This document shows, piece after piece, positions 11,400-22,002 of a stretch of 64,000 nt of DNA (position 1 is its first letter; every line of letters begins with the position of its first letter). Location: the NCBI RefSeq assembly GCF_000715075.1, contig NC_134087.1, positions 105,811,161-105,875,160 on the forward strand, given 5' to 3'. A program made the translations under genes and the position numbers. The DNA is from Nicotiana tabacum. Taxonomy: Eukaryota > Streptophyta > Magnoliopsida > Solanales > Solanaceae. The notes below the pieces were generated by a model, which ran no database searches, was not told the DNA's origin, and saw nothing but the letters and a program-made list of their open reading frames with translations.

Positions 11400-11770
11400 A
11401 GATTTCTGACTGAGTAGGGCCGAGGGCCAGTGTTGTGAGGTTATTATGGGATCGGGTTACGCGTCGCAGTGGTATTGAGCTGATTCATGATTATGAGGCC
11501 GAGAGCCTGAGTTGTACGCCACAAGGTGGCTTGATATGAGGCCAAAAGCCTGTTTCATTATGCCACAAGATAGCTTGATATTGTGCTTAGGCCGTAAGGG
11601 GTCCCTCCCGGAGTCTGTACACCCCAGTGAGCGCGGGTACCTAGTTTTTGATGTGAAATAGCCCAAAGGGCTGATATTGTTCCATGTTATTGCCCGAGGG
11701 GCAGATACAAACAATTGTAAGATAGCCCGAGGAGCTGATCCTGTTGGTCTTTTGCCCGAGGGGCTAATTT
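11400..11770 (+). repeat. Irregular palindromic words (GCCCGAGGGGCT type) in LTR R/U5
   Basis: Words such as TAGCCCAAAGGGCTGAT, TGCCCGAGGGGCAGAT, TAGCCCGAGGAGCTGAT and TGCCCGAGGGGCTAAT recur every 25-45 bp, each a small hairpin. The LTR at 59027-61994 has the equivalent set at about 59670-59970. Confidence 0.6.
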
Positions 11771-12398
11771 TATGTGTTTATCTTTTCTCACTGCTTTTCA
11801 TTCACTCGTTTTAACTGTTAAATGATGTGTTAAAGAAGCTTATACTGAACCAAGGTGTTTTGTGCAAGTTTTCACTGTTTTATTGCTTTGTATTGGTTTT
11901 ATACTACCTCTTTGTAGCATTTTGCTATGTTTTATGTGTTTTCTTATCGCTCAGCTGCTTTTACTTTTATTACTCACTAAGTTGGCATACTCACATTACT
12001 CCCTGCACCCTGTGTGCAGATTCAGGAGCCTCGGGTCCTGCTAGCGAGGGTTGATTGCTTCTAGCAGCCTGTCTGGAGTTCACTAGGTAGCTGCTTGGCT
12101 TTCCCAGCCTTGTATTTCTCCTTCCTATCTGTATTTTCATTTGTACTGAATTTGTAGTAGACTTTGTAGACTCTTTCTAACTTTATACAGTTGTTTAGAT
12201 GCTCATGACTGGTGACACCCCAATGTCGGGCTGTATTTATTTTCACAACCGTCCTGTTATACTCTTTGGGTATTTATCACTTATTAATGACTCAAATAGA
12301 ACTATTATAAATGTTTAAATGGATTGGGAATTTGTGTCAGCTGGCCTTATTTCACGATAGACACCATCACAACCGGGTTCGACTTTAGGGTCATGACA

Positions 12399-15271
12399 AT
12401 TATTCATTTAAACTTTAAAGTATAAATGACCTTTAATCAAATCGTCAACTCATTTTATTTAGCAGATAATTAGAATAAAATTCCAGGAACCCAATTGGTT
12501 TTGGGACTGAAAATGTATTTTGGCCTATTGCATAGTTTGTTTGTGAAAACCAGTTTTTCATGATCTGAATCTAATAGAATTGGAGTTGCTATATTTGATG
12601 GTTTAAAACAACATGGTAGAGCTACTAATATATTAAACTAAAGCATTGTACAAGAAAATATAGAAAAAGAGCTAAATTATTACATCTGAACTGTGATAAC
12701 AAAACCTGTTACTACTTTAACAAGTTTTCTAAAAAAAATATTATTTTCTGTTTCTGATATTACATAGCAATGTATAGATCTTATGAACATATGAAAGATT
12801 TAAACAGATTTTGCGGTTTCCAAAAACCTTAACAAAGAGCTAATATAACTTAAATAATCTCAACAATGTAAATAACTAACTCTACATGAATTTATATACA
12901 ACTTCGAACCAAACAACTTTTACTAATCATGATTTATGCAATATTCAAACCAAACAACAGATTTTGATAACCAACAAAAGAAACATAATAATAACAAAAT
13001 TGAAATTTTACATTGTTGAGAAAGTACCTTCATGGCTACAAGAAAAACAAATAAAATAGTAAAATAAGTCTCTGAAAAAGCTTGAAGTATAGCAGCAGCA
13101 ATGAAACCCAATAGAATAAAAAAACAACTTGATTTTTTAAAACAGGGAAGGAGTGTATGTTTTTGTTTCTGAAAGATCAAGGCTGATTTCCCAGAAATTT
13201 TCTTTTGAAGATGGAGAGAAAAATCTTAAGGCAGTGTAGAAACTTTTTGTGTGTTTGTATGTAAGTGTATATCCCTTTGTGTAGGTGTATTAAAAAAAAT
13301 GGATATTGTGAATTTATTTATGATTTGGGACTACGAGGCACCTACACCTCCAAGGAAGATCCATCAAAAGGAATCTGTCAGCATCCCTAAAATCAGGGAA
13401 AAGACATCTTTTCCTCAACAGAAATGGACACATGTCCAATTTCTAGTACCTTCTTTCTCAGAAAATGGACAATTGTCCAATTTCTGGATATTTTAGGATT
13501 TTATCCCTGTCCTTCCTACTCAGCTTTGGGACAATTGTCCCTATTCTAGAAGCTTCTAGCAATTTCTGAAAGATTTCAGAATTAAGATTTCCAAAATTGA
13601 CTCCTTAGGGTCTTGGAATTGTCTCAGAACCAAACTGATTCTAGGCCTGAGTCAGGTGACTCTTACTAGTTTTAACCATGCATCTAAAACTAATTACTAG
13701 TTTTAACCTAACTAGCTTCATTTAATCAATTTTAAAAAAAAAACAGAAAACACATAAAGCAGTAATACTGAAAAATAACATACAAATTACTAAAATAAAA
13801 TACAATAAAAAAACAGATAAAGGAAAAATAAATTACACAAAACTATTTTGGTAAAAATGGAATCTAGTTGTTAAAATCCCTCGTGCCAAGACACTCACCT
13901 GAAATCTGAGATCCATGGTGAGAGATCTTGGCACTAGGATTATTAGACAAACTAGGGAAAAACGGATCTAGGGGTTTGGAGAAATTTAGATCTAAGATCT
14001 AGGGCTTTTGGTGGGGTATTTTTGGGATCTATAGGTAGACTAGGGTTCTAGGGGATGTGGTGGTGGTATGGTATGAGTTTAGATAGGTTTAGGGTTTTGC
14101 CGCCGCCATAGGAGATTTCCGGCGGCGACTCTGAGGTTTCTAGGTTTTCAGATCTGAGATCCATTTTTTGGTGGTGTTTTTGGGGAATTGGTTGGTAGGG
14201 TGAGATTCAGGGAGGTTAGGAGAGTGTATGGGGTGAGTTTGAGAGGCTTTGGGGTTCTGTCACCGCCGTAGACAATTTCCGGTGGACGGCGTATGGCGAC
14301 GACTTGCTAGGGTTTTATTTTTTTAGCTAATATTGTATCTTGATGTTGGTGGGGTGGGATAAAGGAGAAGAATAGGAGTTGATTGATGTAGGTTTGAGGC
14401 TAGTAGGTTATGTCCGCCGGCGGAGGCGATTTTCGACCGCCGGTCATCGGTGGTTTGAGTGGCGGTGGATAGTGGTGTGATTTCCGGTGTGGTGAAGAGT
14501 GAGGGTGAAGACGTGGCTAAGGTTTGGGGTAAGGTTAGAGAGATATGGTGTGAGAGGGTGGGGGAACGGAAATGAGGGATAAGGGGGTGTTAGGACAGTT
14601 AAATACTTACGGGGAGATGAGTTCTGGGCCGTTGGATCTATTGAAAATCAACGGCCAGGATTGATTGGCACCAAAATGGTGCCGTTTGGTTTAGTGAAGT
14701 GCTGGACCGGTTTGGGTATTGGGTTTGGGTAATTTGGACAATGTATTTGGAGATCGGGTAAGTTGAAATTGGCCCAGTCCGGTCAAAGTTAATTAAAACC
14801 CATTTTGTCTAATTAACTTTTAAAAACTATTTAATTTAATTAAATCCTTAATTAAGTACTAAATTATCTTAAATTGTAAAATTAAACTAACTATATATTT
14901 GTATTGTTTACATAATTAGTCAATCTAAAAATATTTAAAAGAAAAATTATTGATTTTAATCACTAGAACTAAAAATGTAAAACAAACAATTTTTGTAATT
15001 TTCTTTTTAATAATATAATCAAATTATGTAATTAGGTACTAGATTCAATTAAAAACCTAATAATGCTATATGATGAAGAATTAAATATTTTTGTTATTTT
15101 CCATGATTTCAAAAATGCTAAACATGCATGAAAAAATGCAACTAAATGCGAATAATTGCAAATAATTGCCAAAAATTCCTAAAACTCTATAACAATTAAA
15201 ACTAATTAAGAAAAATCTATTTATTGATTTTGTGGTAGTATTTTTGGTGAGAGAAAAATTACATGCTCACA
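12399..15271 (-). mobile_element. Ogre/Tat 3' LTR, truncated
   Basis: This is collinear with 35127-40717 of the 5' LTR. It starts on the minus strand at 15271 with TGTGAGCATGTAATTTTTC directly after a polypurine tract. It stops at 12399 against element B, and the remaining part, equivalent to 33719-35126, is missing. Relative to the other LTR it lacks the inserted solo LTR (empty site GTTTC at 13165-13169), lacks about 130 bp equivalent to about 38987-39120, and has a different short segment near 13290-13370 where the other copy has a TATA box. Confidence 0.88.
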
Positions 15272-15284
15272 ACTGCTCCTCTTT
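15272..15284 (-). other. Polypurine tract of the Ogre/Tat element
   Basis: The minus strand reads AAAGAGGAGCAGT immediately before the LTR. The LARD has the near-identical AAAGAGGGGCAGC (54616-54628). Confidence 0.8.
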
Positions 15285-15990
15285 GTTCGAAAATATGAAG
15301 AGTTTTCGGGTAAAGTTAAAGTGAGCAATCATGAACAATTGTTGCCCATTTGATACTCCATGGGAAGCATTTGAAAAAGTTTGACCAAACCCTGCTTCGG
15401 AGGTTGCCTACATCTCCTTGGCTATAAAGGAATCAGATCAGTATAGTTCTTGGAAGTTTTGGTAGTTGGGACTACCGGGAAGTTGTGATTTCACTGTTAC
15501 TGCTGTTGAGCTCCATATTACACCAAAGTTGAAATGAAAAAGACTAGCTAATCCTATTAACTATGAGTTACAAGATTCCTATCTATAAATCTTCTGCAGC
15601 TTGATCTTGAGTCTTGGTTGGTTTTTCAATCAGACTCTGATCTAAATCTTGATACTTGGTAGCTACAAGTGCTAGCTCATTCTTCTTCAGCTTTCGGTTC
15701 AGTACGGGACAAGCTTATGGATTGATCCATGTCTTGATCAGTCCACATCTTTTCTCCGCCTCTACACTTTGGTTTCAAATCTTTTTTTTTATTCTGGACT
15801 GAGACTTCTTCTTTTGGTCGTCTCGAATCTTGCGCCTCAAGGTATAACCTACTCAGGCATCAAAACAAACGAATGAAATTTTTCTGCCCCAGTTTTCACT
15901 AGGAAAAATTTCGTGAATTATTATAACAAAATTCTATACTACTTCATTATTGAAAGCAATAAAAAGGGGTGCGAATAGTGTTGTAGGAGT
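15285..15990 (-). other. Ogre/Tat terminal 3' UTR, shared with the LARD
   Basis: Non-coding. On the minus strand it aligns collinearly with LARD 54140-54615: both hold an ATAGATAGGAATC string, a hairpin module and a CGAAAACTCTTCAT string just before the polypurine tract. This conservation next to the plus-strand primer suggests cis-acting sequence. Confidence 0.75.
15402..15450 (-). other. Hairpin module H5 (before Ogre polypurine tract)
   Basis: Sense reading: GAACTATA ... TCTGATTC, then inner stem CCTT (loop) AAGG, then TGTAGGCAACC. Outer arms CTATA (15446-15442) and TGTAG (15412-15408) pair with one G-U. It corresponds in position and sequence to LARD module H4. Confidence 0.7.
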
Positions 15991-15997
15991 AAATATA

Positions 15998-16628
15998 GAC
16001 TAGGGAGTGGAGACCCTATGTCTAAAAGTAAAATCAACTAGGGATTGGAAACCCTATGTTGGAAAAATCACCAGGTTATGCTTGTATCAACTAGGGAATG
16101 GCGACCCTATGTTGGAAATTCATCAGATTATGTTGGCATCAACTAGGAAGTGGGAACTTATGTTGGAAAGTCATTAGGTTATGCTAACATCATCTAAGGA
16201 GTGGAGACCCTATGTTAGAAAATCATTAGGTTATGCTGACATCAACTAGGGAGTGGGACCCTATATTGGAAAGTCATCATGTTATGTTGGCATCAACTAG
16301 GGAGTGAAGACCCTATGTTGGAAAATCATCAGGTTATGTTGGCATCAACTAGGAAGTGGAGACCCTATATTGGAAAATCATCAGGTTATGCTGGCATCAA
16401 CTAGGGAGTGGTGACGCTATGTTAGAAAATCATCAGGTTATGCTGGCATCAACTAGGGAGTGAGACCCTATGTTGGAAAAGTCATTAGGTTATGCTAACA
16501 TCAACTAGGGAATGAGACCCTATGTTGGAAAATCATCAGGTTATGCTGGCATCAACTAGGGAGTGAGACCCTATATTGGAAAGTCATTAGGTTATGCTGA
16601 CATCAACTAGGGAGTGGAGACCCTATAC
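15998..16628 (-). repeat. 52-bp tandem array in the Ogre/Tat 3' UTR, about 12 units
   Basis: Units run CATCAACTAGGGAGTGGAGA then CCCTATGTTGGAAAATCATC and AGGTTATGCTGG on the plus strand, with length variants of 50-53 bp. It is unrelated in sequence to the LARD arrays, which occupy the same relative position. Confidence 0.9.
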
Positions 16629-18115
16629 TACCATGACTTTGAACTTTCTTTGTTTTCTTTATTTCATTCCACTTCTTTTATCATTTTTATTTAACAGAGT
16701 GAGTAAAATACGGGAAAGAATTAGGAGGAGACTTCCCTTTTGGATTGATTGTTGCTGCAGAGCCATTTTAGTCTCTGCGTGGTTTCTTTTGTTGCACCTA
16801 TTTCTTGCAAGGTTGCTTTGAATTATACCTGTTTCCTGTTTTTCAAACAAAGAATAATTTGTCAGTTTGAAATAGTGGTTGGTTTTGTGGCCTTGAGCGT
16901 TTCAGTCACTTGATCTCAGCCCGACTTATTTGATGAAAATCTCAACTATAACTGCTTATTCCATGAGGACCGATTTCATTTCTGGCCCTGGCGAATTTAG
17001 CTTTTCCAGAATTTTACCATGATGGTTAATTACATGAGACTTAACCATTTTCAACTTTATTTTGGCTTTGTGGGTGTTTGACTTTGATTTTCTTTCTTTT
17101 CAGGAATTTTTGATGTCAAAGCATCGGCCATTATGGCCAGTCGACTCGATACACCTGCCAAGGCTGGGTGCCTTCTTGAATATTGGCTTGTATCAAACAA
17201 AACCCTATAAAACCAATCTTGCCATCCTTTCTTTGTCTTAGTTTCAGAACAGAATTAGACTGAAAGGGATTCAAAGAAAACAAGCAATGTAATGGATAAA
17301 TGAATTTAAACGAGAGGTATCCCTTTCGAGGGGAAAGAAAGAATGACTTATCTGGAGTGTATGTGGACTTTAATAAACATGATATGCCTTTTAGACTAGA
17401 TGCCTGATCTGGGTAAATCGTCCAACTCTCATAACTTCATCATAACCCATACCTCAAAACTGAGAAACCTTGCCAGGACTCTATCGACGCCAATGGCTGT
17501 GGGGATCTTCTTTTCGATCAGTGGTGCCCTTTGCGGGTTTTCACTATACAACCTCTCTCATTTCTCTTCGCACTGTTGCATTGTAGTGCTCTTTGCGAGT
17601 TTTCACTAACAAGACTTTCTCATTTCAATTTCTATGCTTACCATCGCCTTACAGTGCCCGTGAGGGTTTTCACCCATAAGACTTTAATTTTATTTCTCTC
17701 ATTTTGATTGTATCAGATCCAAGCGATTGTATCCTCCAATTCTTAAACATTCTCGCCAACTGATTGGAAGTACTTGAAAAGGATTTGGGTAAAAAATATT
17801 TGGACTGAATTACAACTTTAGAACCTTTCAGGCAAAACCATTGCTGAAACATTACAACGTCTGCCCTAGTTTCACTTTTGGGGGAATTTGGATTTTTGTT
17901 TTTGTGTGACTGAACCCTAGAGGAAACTTTTGTTTTTGTTTTGCCTTTTTTCATCATCATTTAAAAAAAATATTTCAGGTTCCAAAGAGCGTGATCAAAG
18001 AAGAGTAACCGACTCAAAAGGTTTGCAAAGGGTTGATAGTGTTTGGGTAGCGAGAATGAAAGACTTCATCATCCCAATCACAGAGCATTGAAATCCCGTA
18101 AAAGGGTCAAACATA
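16629..18115 (-). other. Ogre/Tat 3' untranslated region downstream of integrase
   Basis: No supported coding frame. The part at about 17490-17700 (minus-strand phrases of the type AGTGAAAACCC...GGGCACTACAA, repeated about three times) matches LARD 49960-50070. Confidence 0.65.
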
Positions 18116-19200
18116 TTACCTTTTGACCCCATATGTATTGACAGCTATTTTGGGATCATTCCCTTCAATGTCTCCCAGATACAACGCTCCTTTTGGCAAC
18201 AGTTTTCTTAAAATGTACGGACCTTTCCAATTTGGAGCGAATTTTCCTTTTTCTTCCTTATGATGCGGGATAATGCATCTCAGAATGCGTTGCCCCACTT
18301 CGAAGTTTCTAGGCCGTACTTTCTTGTTATAGGCACGGACCATTCTTTGTTGATACAACTACCCGTGGAAAACTACAGCCATTCATTTTTCATCAATCAT
18401 AGTTAATTGTTGCAACCTGGTCTTGACCCATTCATCATCCTCAATCTCAGATTCAACAATGATTCGAAGAGAGGGAATCTCAACTTCTGCAAGTATTACG
18501 TCTTCAGTGCCATAAAACAATAAATAGGGTGTGTCCCCAACTAATGTGCGCACGGTTATGCGATATTCCAATAATGCAAAAGTCAACTTTTTATGCCATT
18601 GTCTAGAACTTTGAATCATTTTCCTGAGGATCTTCTTGATATTCTTGTTTGCAGCTTCAACAACGCCATTAGCTTTAGGCCGATAACGGGTAAAGTTATG
18701 ATGCATAATCTTAAATTGTTCGCATACCTCCCTCATCAAATGACTATTCAGATTTGCAGTATTGTCTATAATGATAGTTTTAGGAATACCAAAATGACAA
18801 ATGATGTTGAAATGCACGAATTCCACCACCACTTTCTTGGTGACGGCTTTGAAAGTGACTTCTTCAACCCATTTTGTGAAATAATCAATGGCAACAAGAT
18901 GAATCTGTGCCCATTTGAAGCTATCGGCTCGATCGTCCCAATGACATCCATACCCCAGGCAACGAACAGCCAAGGTACTGATATAAGATACAACTCTTAA
19001 GTCTATGCATGAATCAGGTCACCGTGTATCTGACACTGATGGCACTTCTGGACAAAACTGAAACAATCCTTTTCAATGGTTATCCAGTAATAACCTGCCT
19101 GCATGATTTTCTTTGCAAGGACATATCCATTCATGTGGGGCCCACATACTCCCGAATGCACTTCATTCATGATCTTTCCAGCCTCTTGGGCTTATACACA
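18116..19200 (-). pseudogene. Ogre/Tat integrase
   Basis: Integrase joins element cDNA to host DNA. On the minus strand a zinc-binding region (EVHSGVCGPHMNG ... CHQCQIHGD, about 19185-19010) is followed by the catalytic core (18973-18383). The core has AIDYFTKWVE (first Asp), TIIIDNTANLNSHL (second Asp; the usual Gly after Asn is Thr) and VVEAANKNIKKILRKM (Glu). The C-terminal GPY/F module KGKFAPNWKGPYILRKLLP lies at 18116-18358. Stops separate the three pieces. No chromodomain is present, as expected for Tat lineages. Confidence 0.88.
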
Positions 19201-19404
19201 TCTCAAAAGATTCAAATCTGGAGTTCTTTTGTACAAGACCTCTCCACTCAAGAAGAAACTGCCGGTGAGCCTTCTAATGGTTTTCTTTTAGCCTCCACTG
19301 GCTTGCTCAGGATATTCCTTTGTTTTCAAAAAACTTTTGATATCATGGTACCATGGTTGAACATCTGGTTCTATTTCAACTGCATTGCAATAACCATGTC
19401 TTTA

Positions 19405-19790
19405 TCAAATTTGGATCTCCAACGGGTCAATATGGACATTACCCGGATACGACAACATTGCCGCCAAGGTAGCTAGTGCATCAGCTAACTCATTGTGGAA
19501 TCGAGGGATGTACCTGAATTCAATAGACTTGAACCATTTTCTAAGATTTTCCACATGTTTCCTGTATGGGATAAGCTTGATGTCCCGATTTTCCCATTCA
19601 CCTTGATCTTGTCGAATAATCAAGTCAGAATCTCCCATGATTAACAATTCTTCCACATACATGTCAACTGCCATATTCATACCCATAATGTAGGCTACCT
19701 ATTCAGTTGTGTTTTTTGTACATAAGAACCGAAGTCGTGCTGTGGCCGGATAGTGCTAACCAGTAGGCGAAATCAAAATTGCCCTGATCC
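19405..19790 (-). pseudogene. Ogre/Tat second (archaeal-type) RNase H domain
   Basis: The frame contains GDSDLIIRQDQGEWENRD, KLIPYRKHVENL and a FHNELADALATLA end, typical of the additional RNase H between the first RNase H and integrase in Ogre/Tat elements. The N-terminal DGA region lies in the preceding frame (FFDGAVN near 19810). Stops and frame changes break it. Confidence 0.8.
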
Positions 19791-20488
19791 TAGCACCTTT
19801 TTGCATTTACAGCTCCGTCAAAGAACATTTTCCAAGCATTGGTGTCCTCTGGAATTACTTCAACTGAATCTACTTCCTCGTCTGGAAAGTAAGTACTCAG
19901 GGGTTGGTATTTATCGTCAATCAGATTCTCAGCTAGGTGATCTGTCAAGGCTTGAGCTTTCATCACCGTGCAAGTGACATAGACAATGTCAAACTCAGTG
20001 AGTAGGATTTGCCACTTTGCTAACCTTCCCATAGGCATTGGTTTTTGGAATATGCACTTTAGAGGATCCATTCTGGTTATGAGATATGTGGTGTAGTCCA
20101 ACAGGTATTGTCTAAGCTTATAGGCGACCCAAGTTAGGGCGCAATAAGTTCTTTACAGTAATGTATATTTGGCTTCATAACCAGTAAATTTCTTGCTCAA
20201 GTAGTATATGGCTTGCTCTTTCTTCCCAGTCGCATCATGTTTCCCGAGAACACAACCAAAAGAATTCTCCAAGACCGTCAAGTATAAGAACAAAGGTCTT
20301 CCAGGCTTAGGCGGAACCAACACCGACATATTTGACAAATATTCTTTGATTTTAACAAAAGCTTCTTGACACTCATCCATCCACTTAATTGCTGCATCTT
20401 TCTTTAGCAGCTTAAATATGGGCTCACATGTGGTAGTCAGCTGAGCAATGAACCTGCTGATGTAATTCAATCTTCCCAGCAGACTCAT
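19790..20488 (-). pseudogene. Ogre/Tat RT connection and first RNase H
   Basis: 20153-20488 starts LLGRLNYISRFIAQLT and includes LFLYLTVLENSFGCVLGKHD and QAIYYLSKKFTGYE, the distal RT and RNase H start. 19790-20101 continues with DPLKCIFQKPMPMGRLAKWQ and VKAQALTDHLAENL-type sequence. A stop and a short frame gap near 20102-20152 separate the halves. Confidence 0.85.
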
Positions 20489-21170
20489 GACCTCTTTCTT
20501 GGTTCTCGGAGGTGGTAAATCCGAATAGATTTTATCTTTGTTGGATCTAACTCGATACCCCTTCGGATGACTATAAATCCCAAAAGTTTCCTAGATGGAA
20601 CTCCGAATGCACATTTAGTTGGATTCAACTTTATGTCATACTTGCATAGACGCTCAAAGAATTTTCTCAGATGTCGCACATGGTCTTCCTGCGTTCTGGA
20701 TTTAATGATCACATCATCCACATACACTTCAATTTCCTGGTGCATCATGTCATGGAAAATGGCAGTCATAGCTCTCATGTAAGTTGCCCCAGCGTTTTTC
20801 AGACCGAATGGCATGACCCTGTAACAATAAGTGCCCTATGGTGTGGTGAAAGCTGTCTTTTTTGTATCTTCTTCATCCATCAGGACTTGGTGATACCCAG
20901 CATAACAATCCTCAAAAGAATGTATCTCATGTTTGGCACAATTATCGACAAGAATGTGGATGTTTGGTAATAGAAAGTTGTCCTTGGGGCTTGCTTTGTT
21001 CAAATCCCTATAGTCAACACATACTCGGATCTTCTTGTCCTTCTTGGGTACTAGGACTACATTGGACAAAAATGTGGTGTATGGGACTACTCGGATTACA
21101 CAAGCTTTTAATTGTTTGGAAACCTCTTCTTTGATCTTATCGCTAATGTCTGTTTTGAATTTTCTTTGCT
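20485..21170 (-). pseudogene. Ogre/Tat reverse transcriptase
   Basis: Reverse transcriptase copies element RNA to DNA. Motifs in order are SNVVLVPKKDKKIRVCVDYR and DLNKASPKDNFLLP (20836-21069), then MPFGLKNAGATYMRAM and the catalytic YVDD in EVYVDDVIIKSR (20485-20814), and NPTKCAFGVPSRKLLGFIV. A Trp-to-TAG change near 20836 breaks the frame between the two parts. The upstream region 21070-21174 reads in frame with a further stop. Confidence 0.9.
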
Positions 21171-21174
21171 TTTG

Positions 21175-21459
21175 TTAGACGGGTGGACAATCGGGATAAG
21201 TTGGCAACTTATGTACCACTAAATCGACACTTAGTCCTGGAATATCTTCGTAAGACCATGCAAACATGTCTTTAAATTCAAACAAAAGTTGAATCAATGT
21301 ATCTCTAGTCTTTTCCTCAGCGTGAATGCTTATCACGGTTTCTCTGATCTTTTCTGAACTGCCCAAATTAGCTAGCTCGGTTTCATTTAGGTTTGGCTTA
21401 GGCTTATTCTCAAATTGTTCCAATTCTTGATTTATTTTTCCTAAAAGCCTCATCCTCAT
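21175..21459 (-). pseudogene. Ogre/Tat pol N-terminal region before RT
   Basis: A 94-residue frame with FKDMFAWSYEDIPGLSVDL, the conserved lead-in to RT in Tat-lineage pol, and an acidic/Asn-rich N-terminal part. Confidence 0.75.
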
Positions 21460-22002
21460 AATATTCTGGTTGTTGATTCATTATTTCACAGTTAGACAAC
21501 ATTTTAGGATTTGGGCATGAAATCCGCAAGCATGTCATGTTATTTAAGTCCGCATTATTAGAATTGAAAAGAGAAAGATAAGAAAAATAACAAAATCAGA
21601 AAGAATAATAGGAAAAGATTCAAAGATGATGAAATATTGATTTCATTTCATTGAATTTGAAGATAGGAGGGTTTACATCAGAATTTAAAAGACAACAAAC
21701 TAAAAACATTTGAGTTATACCCTAAAATAACTCGGAATGCAGAAAAGATGGCAAGACTGAACTACTAGGATTCCCGTCTGACAGGGAATGGAGTAGTCTT
21801 CCAATTTTGAAGTTTAGCATTTGGCCCTATGTATTGCACCTCAGCAATGCTTGAGCCTTTGACTGGTTGGACTATGTGAACCTCGTACAACATTTGCCTC
21901 ATTGCCTCACAGATGTCCTCAATTTCTTCGGCCACAAAGGCCTCTTCTTCTTCTTCTTCCTTGGCTTAACAAACAACCTATCGAGGGTTGAGGACTGTGA
22001 AA
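21460..22002 (-). other. Protease-RT junction region; possible Ogre-type intron
   Basis: The minus strand near 21960-21780 encodes an acidic run and a VQYIGPNAKLQNWK-like segment typical of the Ogre protease/RT linker. It is followed by stops and AT-rich sequence (21540-21720) before pol resumes. Ogre elements are known to carry a spliced intron between gag-pro and pol, and this gap fits, but no splice sites are proven. Confidence 0.4.

Larger units (their letters stand above)
9539..12398 (+). mobile_element. Tekay-type 3' LTR, element B (plus strand)
   Basis: The LTR starts TGTAACGACCCGATCG and ends GGGTCATGACA (2860 bp). It is preceded by pol and a polypurine tract. A CpG word cluster (10232-10460) and a TATA box (10481-10488) define a promoter-like region. 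Downstream lies a block of GCCCGAGGGGC-type palindromes (about 11400-11770). The right flank (ATTAT) matches the interior of the Ogre LTR at 35127-35131, so element B inserted into the Ogre 3' LTR. Confidence 0.9.

Noticed and set aside
11827..12054. Hydrophobic small frames in the element B LTR
   Set aside because: T-rich LTR sequence; not conserved in the equivalent part of the other LTRs.
5155..12398. One large insertion with inverted LTRs as ends
   Set aside because: The two LTRs belong to different subfamilies and the outer flanks do not match; two truncated elements explain it better.
18593..19476. Plus-strand frames of 135-155 codons over the integrase region
   Set aside because: Antisense shadows of the recognisable minus-strand integrase.
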